Notes under the pieces: model-generated
The model's database searches: none
What the model saw: the letters and a program-made list of their open reading frames with translations, nothing else
What the model was told of the DNA's origin: nothing
Assembly (NCBI RefSeq): GCF_030247195.1
Contig: NC_080671.1
Coordinates: 413,922,044-413,986,043 of the forward strand
DNA length: 64,000 nucleotides
DNA from: Topomyia yanbarensis
Taxonomy: Eukaryota; Arthropoda; Insecta; Diptera; Culicidae
Direction of reading: 5' to 3'
Made by a program: the position numbers and the translations under genes
Shown: piece after piece, positions 44,048 through 55,676 of the stretch
Position numbering within the stretch: the first letter of the stretch is position 1
Layout of the letters: each line of letters begins with the position of its first letter

Positions 44048-45060
44048 ATAATAAAAATATTTTTCAAATTGATAAATAAACATTTTCTTAGCAAAAAAGC
44101 GGTCGGATTTACCCCACTATTTACAGGTCTGATTTGCCCCACCGCGTTATTTTTAATTACGACGCGATTAAAAAAAAATATGAAAAAAGTTGAACTAAAT
44201 TCATCTGTGCACTTTGTAGGACTTAAATCAAAGAATTTAAATCCACTTACATTTTGTATGCTATCACTTTAACAATCAGAAATATATTGAAGTCAATCAT
44301 GCACAAAAATCAATTCAAAAGTTCTAAAAACACACTTATTATCGTTTGAGCATCTCAATGTAGACTAATAAAATGCTGTCATGCCACCATTATGATTATT
44401 TTCGATGCTCTACACGACAACATTGATGTTGGTTCGCGTAGTGCTTCCGATTTTCGATAACAGAGGGGGGTCGGGTTTACCCAACGGTCGGGTTTGCCCC
44501 ACCTTACCCTACATATTGTTTATTTTTTATAGTTTTTCAAAACATTGAGTAGCCAGTATAATTTGCGCACAGTAACAGCTGTAGCAGTAACGTTGCGTGT
44601 TACTAATGTATTACTGTTCAGATTATTTTTTTCATTTCAATTTTCACCCCATTTCGTGGTATTTTTCAGAACCGGATTTTTAACCTTTCACTCCGCCAAA
44701 TAATTCCTTTTTTTCGAAAATATCAAAATTCCATTTCATAGACCAATCTTTCAATTTTCAGAATCATTTGTTTTTTTTCAAATCGGTTGAAAATTCGGAA
44801 AGTTATAGTAAAAAAAAGTCAAAGCCTCTATTTTTTCATTTTTTTTGTTTAAACCAATTAATGTACCCGTCATTCAATGAATTCCGTACTTTCACTTATA
44901 GAGCTGTTTTCGCAAATAAAAAACGAAGAAAATGATGTATTTTACATTTCTTTTGTTTGCATTTTTATCTGCGAAAATTGCGACCAATCGCGTGGGGTAC
45001 ATTTGAACCCCAGTGCAACGTTCAAGAGTGGATAACGCAAGTGTAACGTTCTAGGGTTAA

Positions 45061-45124
45061 AAGTAGGGTGGAGTGTTAGAATATTTATATGTATTTTTAA
45101 TAATGATTAATAATACTGTAACAA
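45061..45124. other. Short spacer
   Basis: Between the piggyBac-like element and the next repeat; nothing recognised. Confidence 0.4.
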
Positions 45125-45540
45125 GACTTCCCAAATGAACATCGAACACCATGTTCGCTCTAGTTCTGTGCTCATCTTAAACCCACATTTCGTGGGTAAA
45201 CTCGAACGCGCTAATGCGTACCAAAACACGTACACATGTTCGTCTGCACAACCGAACCCCATGTACGTACGCGGTGTTCGTACACACAGGTTCTTGACAC
45301 TAGTTTTCTCTTTCTATCACTCATCATCACTAGTGTTGACTCATTCTGGTTTTGTGTGTGCCGTTCTTGTGTACGCACACGGTGTACGCACACGGCGTTT
45401 AAACCTAAGTTTGCACATCGTTCGCTTGGGTTTGATGTTCGAGGTGAACCTGTACACAAAGGCAAGGTAAGTTTGAGGTTGAACGCGTGCACGAAATTTT
45501 GTACGCAGGTGCAAACTTAACGATGTTCATGGGAAGACTG
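45125..45540. repeat. Inverted repeat family with GTACGCACACGGTG motifs
   Basis: Borders GACTTCCCAAATGAACATCG (45125) and CGATGTTCATGGGAAGACT (ending about 45540) are inverted. Between them CG-containing motifs recur in both orientations: GTACGTACGCGGTGTTCG, GTACGCACACGGTG (twice), GTACACATGTTCG, GAACGCGTGCACG. The centre has CATCATCACTAGTGTTGACT. Open frames on both strands follow from this repetition and encode no known domain. A diverged copy is at 25745-25990. Confidence 0.72.
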
Positions 45541-46149
45541 ACTGTAGCATTCGTGGCTAACATTCACGTCGTATACATAAAAAAGTAATGAAATTTACAT
45601 AACTTGTGAATCAATACGAATGTAAACACATATAGATTGAAAAATGAAAAATTTGAAATTTAACTTAAATTTCAATAAAGTTGAAATGAATGCACCCAAG
45701 TGAAGCAAATTTTTGAAACTTTGTTCTAGCCTAAACGTCTGCTATCTGTACTTTTGCTAACGCAATCCATTGTTGATGACAGTAGTAAGAGGCTCTCGTA
45801 TCTAGATAAGGAACAACAAACGACGTTGAGAAAATTTTGAATTATTGTTTAAATTTTTGTTAATTTACAATTAATGATTAAAACTTCACCTCTCCCATAG
45901 GCTGATTTGACTGACATCTTCAAACAATATTTTATTTATCGAATTGCATCAATTATCAATAATTAATACTAGTTATTTCTAAATCTCCATTTAAAGTATT
46001 AACTAGGAAAATAGATATCCAGATACCATTGGACAAAGTTGTTGATTTTCATATTGACCTCTAACAGAAAGTTGCATAAAAATGTTGGTTACAATACGCA
46101 ATATATAGTAGTAAACGAGTTGTACGTCTATCTACCCTTTACTGGATGA
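45541..46149. other. AT-rich, nothing recognised
   Basis: No coding or repeat signal found. Confidence 0.45.
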
Positions 46150-46930
46150 AAAGCTAATTTATGGTGTGGTTCTTCCTTTCTTTTTTGGCGATACTTAAAA
46201 GCACACGGGAATATGCAAGCAGCCCTATGGTTATATCATTAGTAGGCGCGAAATTATAAACCTGCATAAATGTCCATGCGATAAAAAGAATGCGCACAAT
46301 AACATACAATCGTTCGAATATTTCACGGTAGTACAAATCCGTTCGCAATCGCGATCATTCACGCATACGTGCTTACGAATTTATAAACTCGGTCTCAAGC
46401 GCCAACATGCAAACTGCTCTCACAACTTTCGTATTCGTCCGGGAGCTTCCAATCAAAAATATGGAATGTATACACTAGACAACAAATTTCAGGGCGCCAC
46501 AGCTAGGGACTCCAGTGAGAACGGGGAACTCACTTTCTCCCTTCCTATGAATCGTACACTCAACATTAAATGTCAGATTGATGGCCCGTGCGTCCATTCG
46601 AAACCCCACAGGAATATACAAACGACTGTACGGTTTTATAAACGAAACCATATACGCGAAGAAACTCACAGGCTAGCATCCGCGGTATAAAAACGCCCAC
46701 GAGATCAAACACGGAAAACCAAAATCACTTGTGCCCTTCGCGATATAACAAATCTGGTAACATCTTCGAACATGCAATTGCGATCATCCGCGCACATCTA
46801 CGCCCACAATCTCGCATACATAAAACACTCCGGTATCAAGTTAATATTACAAATTCATAAACGCGGTTTCAAGTGTGATTACATCAACGCCCGTTTCCAC
46901 GCGATCATGGAACGCGCACAACAGAGGTGG
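46150..46930. repeat. Degenerate repeat field (ATAAACGCGGTNTCAAG phrases)
   Basis: The phrase TTATAAACTCGGTCTCAAGC (46380) recurs as TCATAAACGCGGTTTCAAGT (46856), and in part at 60640 (AAACGCGGTCTCAAGC). Nearby phrases GGAATATACAAACGACTGTACGG, split over 46612-46636, and CGGGAATATGCAAGC (46206) also look related. Many CG dinucleotides for this AT-rich DNA. Possibly a decayed element; no frame is conserved. Confidence 0.5.
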
Positions 46931-47825
46931 TGCTAGTCACCAACTGCAAACCGGTTCGTCGAGCTCAGAAAACCGTCTGAGGAATAGCAATAACCTCGAA
47001 ACGTGTACTGAAGCAGCTAATAGTAATGATAGACGATCGGTTAAATTCCTATTACTAAATTAGGGAAAAGGCAGCAAAAGTCGGACAAAAACTAAAAAAC
47101 TTAAATTTCAAATATTTAGATTTTTCTGTGTTTTTAGGTTTCTCATATTTTTAATAACATGTTCTCTAAATTTTGTCTACATTGAATGAGGATTAGATTT
47201 TTAATAGCTGTGTCAGGAAATTCTAATAGTTTCCATTTTTAAAATGATAGCATCTATGTTCAGTTCAAACACATGTTACTCTTTCAATTTCTATCCGATT
47301 TGAGTACAGCTAGTTTCATTTTAAAGCAAATTTAATAAACTTTGTTTGTCAATTTAACATGTTCACCAAGTTTGATTTGAACTATGATTTATATTTACAA
47401 ATATTATATATTTTAAGTTTCCTGATAACAAATTACTAATTCACAAATGTATTTTGAACAATCAGGTGAAATAGTTTGGAACGGTCACATATTATACATC
47501 CTATAAAAATTATCTCTACTTTTTGAATTTCTAGGTTTCGTTTTGTCAATTTTTCCCAAAGAAATTCAAACAGATTTTTGTCTGTTTTTGCTTATATGGA
47601 GGCACGTGGTATTTAGCACCAAATAAGATGTAAATCAGTAGTAGTTTGTAGTTTGCTGCTCATATACATAATCCGACAAAAAAGATCCATCATAGAAGGA
47701 CATTACACTAAAAAGAAAGCTTCGATAACGATGAACACAGCACTCCAAAAAGCTTAACACGAAATTTTACGCCAGATTTAGCAACATTTTCTGTTTTGGC
47801 CGACTTTTGTTTGTAGACTCACCAT
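46931..47825. other. AT-rich, nothing recognised
   Basis: No coding signal before the R1-like fragment. Confidence 0.4.
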
Positions 47826-47990
47826 TATGCAACGCAATGACTCGCATTATTCCGAACTCTGGTGGCCTACGAAGCAATAAGAGGCGTCTTCTGGCTGCTG
47901 TAGTATTTTCGACACTAAGGTACGGTGCCCTAGTCTGTGGTGATGCACTGAAGACCAAGCGAAATCGAGATAAGATGAGAGCGGCTCATG
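47826..47990 (+). pseudogene. R1-clade reverse transcriptase fragment
   Basis: The frame gives MTRIIPNSGGLRSNKRRLLAA and VVFSTLRYGALVCGDALK, which has the R1-type pattern 'MPNxGGPRSSKRRLLAxVxxSxLRYGAPxW' found just after the polymerase palm. Only about 55 residues are recognisable, without ends. It is a small relic. Confidence 0.65.
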
Positions 47991-50690
47991 GGCCAGCACC
48001 AGTCGGAGTACGGTAGACTCATCACCGCCGGTAACTATCAGAGTATGAGTTGGGAACTAGATAGCTTGAGTATATAGAAGAGCTAATTATCGTAAGATAT
48101 GCAGAGAACACTGGATTACAAAGCAAAAGTCTGGAGCTAAATAACTCAAACGAAATTATCTAGGGCCAAATTCTTGTGATTACCATCCATGGAAAAGTCG
48201 GACAAAACCTTACAAGTTGCTCGAAAATGATTTAAATTTCAGTCTATGATAATTTTGTGACGCCTTATTCATACTTGACCCGATCAAAAACACATAACAA
48301 AAATATTTCAAAAACACATCTCGCGTTGTTACTTGTTACAATTTTCTGTTATTTTGACTACTAACGAGACTGAATTTATAACACAATTTGTTACGAAAAT
48401 TGCATTCTGTTATACACTTATTATTTCATTCTGATCGGGGATGCTTCTTTAAATTTTTTCAGTTCAATATATGGTGAATCATAAATTCAACGTTTCCGAA
48501 AATATCTGAAAAATCATTTTCGCAAAATTAGGTGAAGTGAAATTTTAACAGATCACACGATTTTTCAAGTGCTAATAATTTTGAGATATCCAACAAACAA
48601 CGAAAGCTGAACAAGCTTTTGATCCAACAGAATAGGCTGAACAAGAACTGTTTAAGCCATCACGGGTGATCAAACCCTACCATGCGTCTTCTTCAGACAT
48701 AATATGAACCACCTTTCTCATACCTGCAACCAAAATGAGGCAGAACAGGACATTCATTTCAAGAAAATACACACAATTTCAAGTATCAAGCATAAGAGGC
48801 GATCTTTTCGAACTCTTTCAAAAAGAAAGTGCAACTTTCCAGCTCATGATTTCTAATTTTTTGTACGATTTATTTAAAAATTCTAAATTTTGAGGTTTTG
48901 TTCATCTCGACGCACAGTAGTTTATTGTGACAAATTGTCAAAAACAATAATTTTCTTTTGATTTTATCTCCGGTACTGTTTACTCAATAATAAATCCGCG
49001 AAACAGTTTTAAAGGAAATTTATCAAGGATTCAAAACAATACTAGTTTTCAGCAGCGATTTAAAAATGCAGTGTTCCCAGTTAAAAATTAAAGCTACTGC
49101 TTCCTTGCAAAGAAAATAAGAATTCAAAAAGCTTATATTTTCGTCTTCATTTGCAATTTTTTTCAAGTCGAAAACAATAAAATGACGTCCGTGGTGGCGT
49201 TCTGTCTAAGGTTAGATGTGAGTGGAATTCCAAAACTGTGTACAGCCTGCTGCTGCAGGTTCGATCTAAAGCACAAAACTATATATAGCTCTGAAGTAAA
49301 CTATCACAGAAAAAAATATTTTGTAATTTTAAATTTATTTTCATAGACATATTTGGAGCATGAATATAAATGTAAAATTAAGTTCTACCACAAATACACA
49401 TAACTTGTCGTGCTTTCTTCATCGAATTTTGTTTTAATTTTACACGTTTATTGAAGATTACAGTTTCATTAAACTGGGTACCAAAGCACTTTGATGTATT
49501 TTTAACCCAATATTGCTGTAAAATAAATGGAATGTAATATTACACGAACGAAAGTGTAAAATCGTATGCTTTTTGATGCTCCCATTGAGTGCATCGAATT
49601 CAATCATCAATGAATTTTCAATCATATTTCCGATCCAAGCTTTGTATGTTTACATTCGTATTGATTTGCATGTCGTTTAAATTTCATTCTTTTTTGGTGT
49701 GTAATTTTATTGGAGGAATGACCTAAGAACGGGTAAAACACTTAAAATTTGATGTAATGGTGCTATCTCAAGCTTTGAGATCGACTTTTTGTTCTTTTTT
49801 TCATGACTTTAAATAGTAAATACAAAGAATTTATAGATTCTATAAGTTATTCCTCCAATGAAAACGGATTTCTTTCGAAAGGTCTAAAGATGAAGTTTTT
49901 AAATTGAACCATTTTAAAATGAGATTGCACGCAGTTTTGAAAAATCACGTTTTGAGATAAAAGTGCTTAAAGTTTTGATAACAGTTTTGATGAATTATTC
50001 GGGGTAGAATGTCAATATCCTGTAACACTTACATGGAATTATGGTTGTTGGACACCGCTAATTACAAATCCGAAATCGGTTTTTCGCTAACTGGAAGAAC
50101 GACCACTTTGTTTTCAACAGATGGAGATGGCTTTTGGTCACGGTTTTAGCAAGTATTATTTTATTTTCAAAGGTCTACTACGCCTTCATCTTCAGGGCAA
50201 AACTACAATCAACAACTTGATGACTTATAACAATCACAGATTTACAATCAGTACAGAATTACTTACAACGGTTACAATAATATCATAGTCAAGTGATTTT
50301 GAACATGGAACCTCAAAACGCAACACGCTACTCTACACTGTAATATCATTAAGTTTGGCTGAAATTAATTTTAAACGGAAATATTTAATTTATCGGAAAG
50401 CTTACATAAAGGAACCCCGCGCACATCACTAGCAGACTGAGCAATGAAATGTTTCAATAGAGCAAAAGTATGTGTAATTATCGTCTTGGTACGGAACAGA
50501 TGGTAGTAGAAACGAAAATTTGACAGATGGGATGAATCCGCTGAGAGAGAGAAACAATGAGAGAAAGAGCGATTAATGGTTATGCTTAATGCGAGAGAGA
50601 ATGCAACACACCAGAGTATGCTGCGTTCAAATTATTTATGTCGGTTCTGAAATTTATCGTGGAACCGTCACTGAAAATCCGGTTTTTCGA
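47991..50690. other. AT-rich intergenic DNA
   Basis: No gene, tandem array or paired ends recognised over 2.7 kb. A few phrases about lower-cased poly-T and Ca-rich patches carry no information. Confidence 0.45.
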
Positions 50691-50860
50691 TTTTTTTTTT
50701 GTTTCGATTATTGAGGTTTTAATCTTAAGGTCATTCGCTTCTTCGGGTTAGAAAAATCTCTTATGAAAAATCTCTAACCCTATGTGCGGGGTCGGGACAC
50801 GAACCCAGGTGCGCTGCATACAAGGAAATTGATTTACCAACTACGCTACGCCCACCCCCA
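50691..50860 (-). mobile_element. tRNA-derived SINE (Feilai-like)
   Basis: Minus-strand sequence starts GGGGGTGGGCGTAGCGTAG. It has an A box (GTAGCGTAGTTGGTAA) and a B box (GGTTCGTGTCC, about 50798-50808) spaced as in a tRNA gene, then a body with CATAGGGTTAGAGATTTTTC and AACCCGAAGAAGCG, and an A-rich 3' end at 50691-50700. TTTTCGA on both sides (50684-50690, 50861-50867) is the target duplication. It has RNA polymerase III internal promoter elements and depends on a LINE for movement. Feilai is the SINE known from Aedes aegypti. Confidence 0.88.
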
Positions 50861-50867
50861 TTTTCGA

Positions 50868-52531
50868 AATTCAAAACGGTCGATCCAATATAGCGGACCC
50901 CTGCCAAAATAATAATTGGTAGTTCAGCTATTATCGAGAAACCACAATAGATCTAAATACTGGTCGCAGTGGTTCGTCTCCAACAAAAACAATAAATATC
51001 GAGAAAAAAATAATTAGATAATATGCATCAAAATAAAGGAAAATTAAAATGGCGATTGCAATATGGTTGACTAAAATGTGATTTTAACCATTTTAATAAA
51101 AAAAATCGTTTTTCATCGTTTGCTGTAGTTGTTTGATAACTCGCGATTAGTCTGTGATGCTAGCTCAGTATAATAGTACTTCCTCTACTTCGAATTGCTC
51201 CTGGAGAGAAAAGGTTCGAGTTTTCTTCGCCAGAGATGCCGTCCTTGCGTAGCCCTGCATTCCGCAGCTTGCAGACGTTGATTATCAGGGGTCCCACTGC
51301 GTTCATAGTCTTAAGCAATGACGAGCTTCCATCATTGAACAAGTTTGGTGCGCGGATCTAAAAACCCGTTTAACACAATGTAGTAGACACTTATACCTTT
51401 CAACAAATGTAAAAAAAATCAAGCCATTGAAAATTTTGAAAGACCTTAAATCCCTTTATATTGTAGCGCGTTCTTGTACAACACACATTTTGACATAGAA
51501 AAACGTGTTTAATCCACCTAACAGTGTGATGAGACATTTCTTATAACTCTTATCACTCTTCGGATATTATATCGTTTAAGAACATTTAGAACTTGATGCT
51601 TCGCGATGTTTTTGATAACACATACTACATGGGATAGTGGCAGGACTCAGAGAATCGCTCATATCAGCATAGGACAACATCAGTGCTAGAAATCTCAAAC
51701 CAAATCAATGGGAAAGCGAAAAAATGGCCCAAAACATAGACATACCAACGAATTATTGTTAATGCTCTGTTTATAAACTATCTATATTGTGGTGGGAAAA
51801 CTGAATTTTCCTAAAGGGGTTATATATTGTACTGAGCCAAAAAAATCGAATTTTTTCAAATAGTTTATAATTTTCGCAAACTTATTAGGAAAAAATGTTC
51901 AATAAGTTTTCGTAATATTGTTTAGGAAAAAAGCTGAAAATTTCAGTATTTTCTCTATCTGCAACATATTAACCCTTAAGTATACCAATTAATTGGTATA
52001 CGAATTGGAATAGGTTCGCCAAATTTTGGAAGAAGTCTATAAAAAAAAACCCTTGAAAATTACCTAATAATTGTTGTAGTTCGATGCAATAAAAAAATCT
52101 CCAAAAAAGAAATGTACCTATTAATGTGAAACACAGCGAATAATACATACAATAAAGACCCATTTTTATCAGTCTCATGGTGTATTTTAGGCTGACAAAA
52201 TGGGGACATTGACTAAATCGGGCAATTTTTTTTCTTTATAATAAACTGAAGCTGTTAAAATATTCTTCTCGTCCCTTGATGTAGTCTGATAACTATTTCT
52301 GATTATGATGAACTTTTTATTTTCGAATATTTCGCATATCTTCATGATAAGGAAAACATGCTCAAGAAAGGATTTACTCGAATTCAGTCTTGTTCGTCTG
52401 CTAGAGCCTATCAAACATATGTTCATATTTGGCTGATAAAATCGGGGTTTCAATGTGTTATAATAGCTCAGCATTCGAAGAAGTTTCTTTTGAACGAGTG
52501 TAGAACGACTTTGTTTCTACTTACTTGAAAT
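50868..52531. other. AT-rich intergenic DNA
   Basis: Nothing recognised. Open frames of 60-95 codons on the minus strand (51969-52474) are Ile/Phe/Leu-rich and look like chance frames in AT-rich DNA. Confidence 0.45.
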
Positions 52532-54609
52532 CAGCGGCGTAGCCAGAAATTCGTTTTGGTGAAAATCGATCTTACTGTCCAAACGGCATAATTCCGAAAC
52601 CGTAATTTTTGAAGTTTTAAAATTATGCAGAATTAATTTTTCAGAAAATAGTATCAGAGCTCGTGTCTTTAGCGAATATGTTGGGACTTTATTGTAGTCA
52701 TGAATATTAACCTGAGAAAATTCACCATAAATACTTCTTGGACGATATACCGTCAAAATTATTTTATCAAATGATGCGCTGTTTAACGTTTGTAAAACTC
52801 ATCGAAGATACTAAACCTCCGAAATTATCGGTTTCAAAATGATGCTATCTTGACCTTAAATTACTGTTTTTAAATATTTGACCTATACAACAAAAATCAA
52901 ATGCTCATCAAAATCGATCAGAACCTGCTAGAATCGAATGGAAATCGTCATTTTTCATAAATTTCTCTCTACATTCGGAAAGTGTTATCCTAGTTAATAA
53001 TCATATTACGTTTTCGTCTCAACTCGACGCATTCCTAAAATAAAAACCTGTTTTAATCCACCTAGTGGTGCAATTGTGCTTGTCTCATTTGTCAGGACTA
53101 CGATTCCATGGCTGATTATGTTCAATACAATGGTGGAAATGAATATTAAATGTTCAGTACGATTTGCACATACATACAATGGATCGACAGCCACGATCTT
53201 GAAATACTATGTGATACTGAATCATCGCTTGAAACCAGCGGCGGATCATGGAGAAGGATCCGGGAGGTCCAGGTCCTGCCAAAAATTTTCAACTTGTTAA
53301 GAAATTTTAAACTAGTTTTAATTTTAAAGTAGCAACCCCTCACTGCATACTTCCTCCAGGCCGGTATGATTGACGATTTTTGGAGTGATTGCATTACCTT
53401 TCTATATGAGAAAAGCAAAAATGTACCAAAGTCCAAAGAAGCCAATTTTTGTCAAACATCTCAATGTTTCATGCATTTTAAAGTCATTTGGCATCAAAAA
53501 TACAAATTTGATTTTGAAAATTTTTCATTTCAGTTTATATGGGAATTTGCTGTGTGATTGCACTCTTCAACTCGTAACACCGGAACCGGAAGTCCAATCA
53601 ATAAAAAATTCAATAGCAGCCGATGGGAAGGTTGTATCGTTCATTTGAGACTAACTTTGTGCAAATCGGTTCAGCCATCTCTAAGAAACAGAGGTCACAT
53701 TTTTTTCCACATACACACATACACACACATACATACACACACAGACATTTTCCGATCTCGACGAACTCAGTCGATTGGCATATGACACTCGGCCCTCCGG
53801 GTCGGGATTAGATTGACGAATTTTAGAGTGAATGAGAAAGGCAAAAACATTTTTAGCAAATGTTGAAAGTTATGCATTTTTTTGGTGAGCAGTTCTACAC
53901 ACTTAAAAATATTTACATCTCGCAAGATGCACATAAAAGGAGCGTCATAATTCACTTCAATTTACATTCAAGAACATGTAAAAATGCGTTTTGTTCACAA
54001 GTCTACATCTCCATTCAGCCGAGTTCTACATCAAAAGAGACACAATATTTTATTTCACATCTCGAAACATGTCAAATTTCATTATTAGACAGCAAAATAC
54101 GTCGCAATGTTGTTTACGTCAAATGTAATTTTCATTTTTTCTAAGTGTGTATGTTTCATAGACATTAAATCAATTTTAACTTCGCTTCCTATTAAATAAA
54201 GACCCTTATTACAGTACATTTCTACAAAAACGAGCTCAATTTGAAAATAAATCTGAGGATTATGATTGATTACAGAACTCTGGAATTTTCTATAGGAATG
54301 TTTTCAGGCAGAAATTTGATATTGATGCTATTAGACAACTGTGAAATCAAGACCAATAGATCAGTTACATATCAGGACCTCATTCCGACAATTTATCAAA
54401 AGTCCTCCGACAATTTATCAAAAGTCCTCATGATGTTTACAACAATAGGTTATAAATCTAAGGATCAGATAATTGTTATTGTAATATTGAATTAAATCAG
54501 TCTGCATCAATAAATTTTCAACTTCAATCCAATATTTTTTTGGGTGTGGTGTGGGGGGGGGGGGTTGTATGGTGTTAAACCCCAAAACCTTCTCTTGGCT
54601 ACGCCGTTG
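52532..54609. mobile_element. hAT-like non-autonomous element (CAGCGGCGTAGCCA ends)
   Basis: Left tip CAGCGGCGTAGCCAGAAATT (52532) and, inverted from 54609, CAACGGCGTAGCCAAGAGAA. Eight flanking bases on each side, CTTGAAAT (52524-52531) and CTTGGAGT (54610-54617), agree at six positions, as for an old 8-bp duplication. Tips of the type CAGNGGCGTAGCC are common among hAT MITEs. No transposase. A G13 run is at 54551-54563. The 53041-53850 element is inserted inside. A relative of the interior is at 28780-29905. Confidence 0.7.
53041..53850. mobile_element. Second copy of the CGGCCCTCCGGG element, inserted in the hAT-like element
   Basis: Borders AACCTGTTTTAATCCACCTA (53046) and AATGAGAAAGGCAAAAA match those of 27659-28770. 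Internal landmarks: GAGTGATTGCATTACC (53383), TTCAATAGCAGCCGATGGGA (53610), (CACATA)n at 53706-53745, and the core CCGATCTCGACGAACT...CGGCCCTCCGGG at 53751-53802. The relative at 29341-29575 lacks it, which fixes the insertion to the A-run after GACGCATTCCTAAAA. Confidence 0.78.
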
Positions 54610-54617
54610 CTTGGAGT

Positions 54618-55520
54618 TATTTATTTCGCTTTTCATTTTCCGGTATGTTTCAGATCGATCCGATGGTTATAAGTTAGAAAAATTGCAGTCAGAAGGTTCG
54701 CACAAATGAACATTTTTGTACTGATAAGTTATCAAGTTCCTTTCAGACAAGTTGGAAGTGTTCGGTGATTATTTCTAGCGGTTGTAGATAGTAAAATGAA
54801 ATACAAAATTCGTTTTATCGAAATAATGTTTAGCTTATTTCAATGGATTATTACTATATTGAACAAAAAATAGGCGACAAAGAGTAATCAACAAACAACA
54901 AGCCATAACTTTTAAAGTATTCAAAATAGATATTTAAAGTCTTTAGTAAAGTTATTCGCAAAAGTAAGAGCTACAAATTTGCTGAAGACATCATTTCGAT
55001 ATAATCACTTCCAAGAAAATTTGTGAAAATATCTCACTCATAGGGGGATTAATCAGCAAAAGCACAATACCAAAAGAAAGGGCATATTGCCTCCATTAAA
55101 TTCACCGAAGATACTATTGACCTAAAATAAGCCGTTTTGGCGTTAAAAATAGATTACATGTTTTTGGTCATATTTCTGGCAATGGGAAATGATAAAAATC
55201 TTTCGTCCGCATTTAATGTTAAATATCTCTTTTGATAATAGTCCGATTTCAACAATCTGTAGCTTGTTCGAAAGGTATTCGTTAAAGCTATCTAAAAACA
55301 TATGAATTGCTATTCTATATTGTCAATTTCGGCAGATAATTCAAAAAAACTGCAAAAAACGCCATTTTTACGCATTCAAACATTCATATCTTGGAAACTA
55401 AACATCAGAATCAAAAACAAATTAATAGCGCTCATACTGTTTTTTAGTTCTTTCATTTAAAATTGGTTTGGATAAGATCGGTTCAGCCATTGCTGAGAAA
55501 CACGAATGAGAATTTGTCCG
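54618..55520. other. Non-coding, nothing firm
   Basis: AT-rich; a phrase AAAACATATGAATTG and similar are not diagnostic. It may be the diverged body of the repeat whose core lies at 55521-55676. Confidence 0.4.
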
Positions 55521-55676
55521 TTACATACACACACACAGACACACACACACACAGACATTGTCCCAAATCGTCGAGCTGAGTCGATTGGTATATAAGACTC
55601 GGCCCTCCGGGCCTCGGAAAAAATCTTGAAAGTTTGAGCGAATTCTATACATTTCTTTTATAAGAAATGTAAAAAA
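55521..55676 (+). repeat. Third copy of the (CA)n plus CGGCCCTCCGGG core
   Basis: (CACACA)n at 55526-55556, then TCGTCGAGCTGAGTCGATTGG (split) and ACTCGGCCCTCCGGGCCTCG (55592-55611), followed by TTTATAAGAAATGTAAAAAA in place of TATATGAGAAAGGCAAAAA. More diverged than the other two. Confidence 0.7.

Larger units (their letters stand above)
42270..44509. mobile_element. TA-flanked MITE (GGGTAAGG ends) containing a retrotransposon fragment
   Basis: Left end GGGTAAGGTGGGGCAAATCC (42270) and right end, inverted from 44509, GGGTAAGGTGGGGCAAACCC. TA is on each side (42268-42269, 44510-44511). Inner arms repeat the theme: GGTGGGGTAAAGCCGACCGC (about 42471) pairs with GCGGTCGGATTTACCCCAC (about 44098). 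The MITE without the retrotransposon piece is about 940 bp. It is inserted in the piggyBac-like element. Confidence 0.88.
41644..45056. mobile_element. piggyBac-like non-autonomous element at TTAA
   Basis: TTAA flanks both sides (41640-41643, 45057-45060). Both tips read CCCTAGAACGTT inward, close to the CCCTAGAAAGATA tip known for piggyBac. The subterminal parts are asymmetric: GAACGTTGCACTGGGG directly overlaps the left tip but lies 28 bases further in on the right. A palindrome GGGGTACANNTGTACCCC is present at 41661-41678 and 41834-41851, with a one-base variant at 44994-45011. No transposase is visible. A TA-MITE (42270-44509) is inserted inside; without it the element would be about 1.2 kb. 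Confidence 0.88.

Noticed and set aside
45211..45520. Overlapping Cys/Arg/Thr-rich frames on both strands
   Set aside because: They arise from repeated GTACGCACACGGTG motifs in a non-coding repeat.
50790..50860. tRNA gene on the minus strand
   Set aside because: A and B boxes are present, but the acceptor arm does not close; an A-rich tail and target duplication show a SINE.
53558..53811. His/Thr-rich frames
   Set aside because: Products of the (CACATA)n microsatellite.
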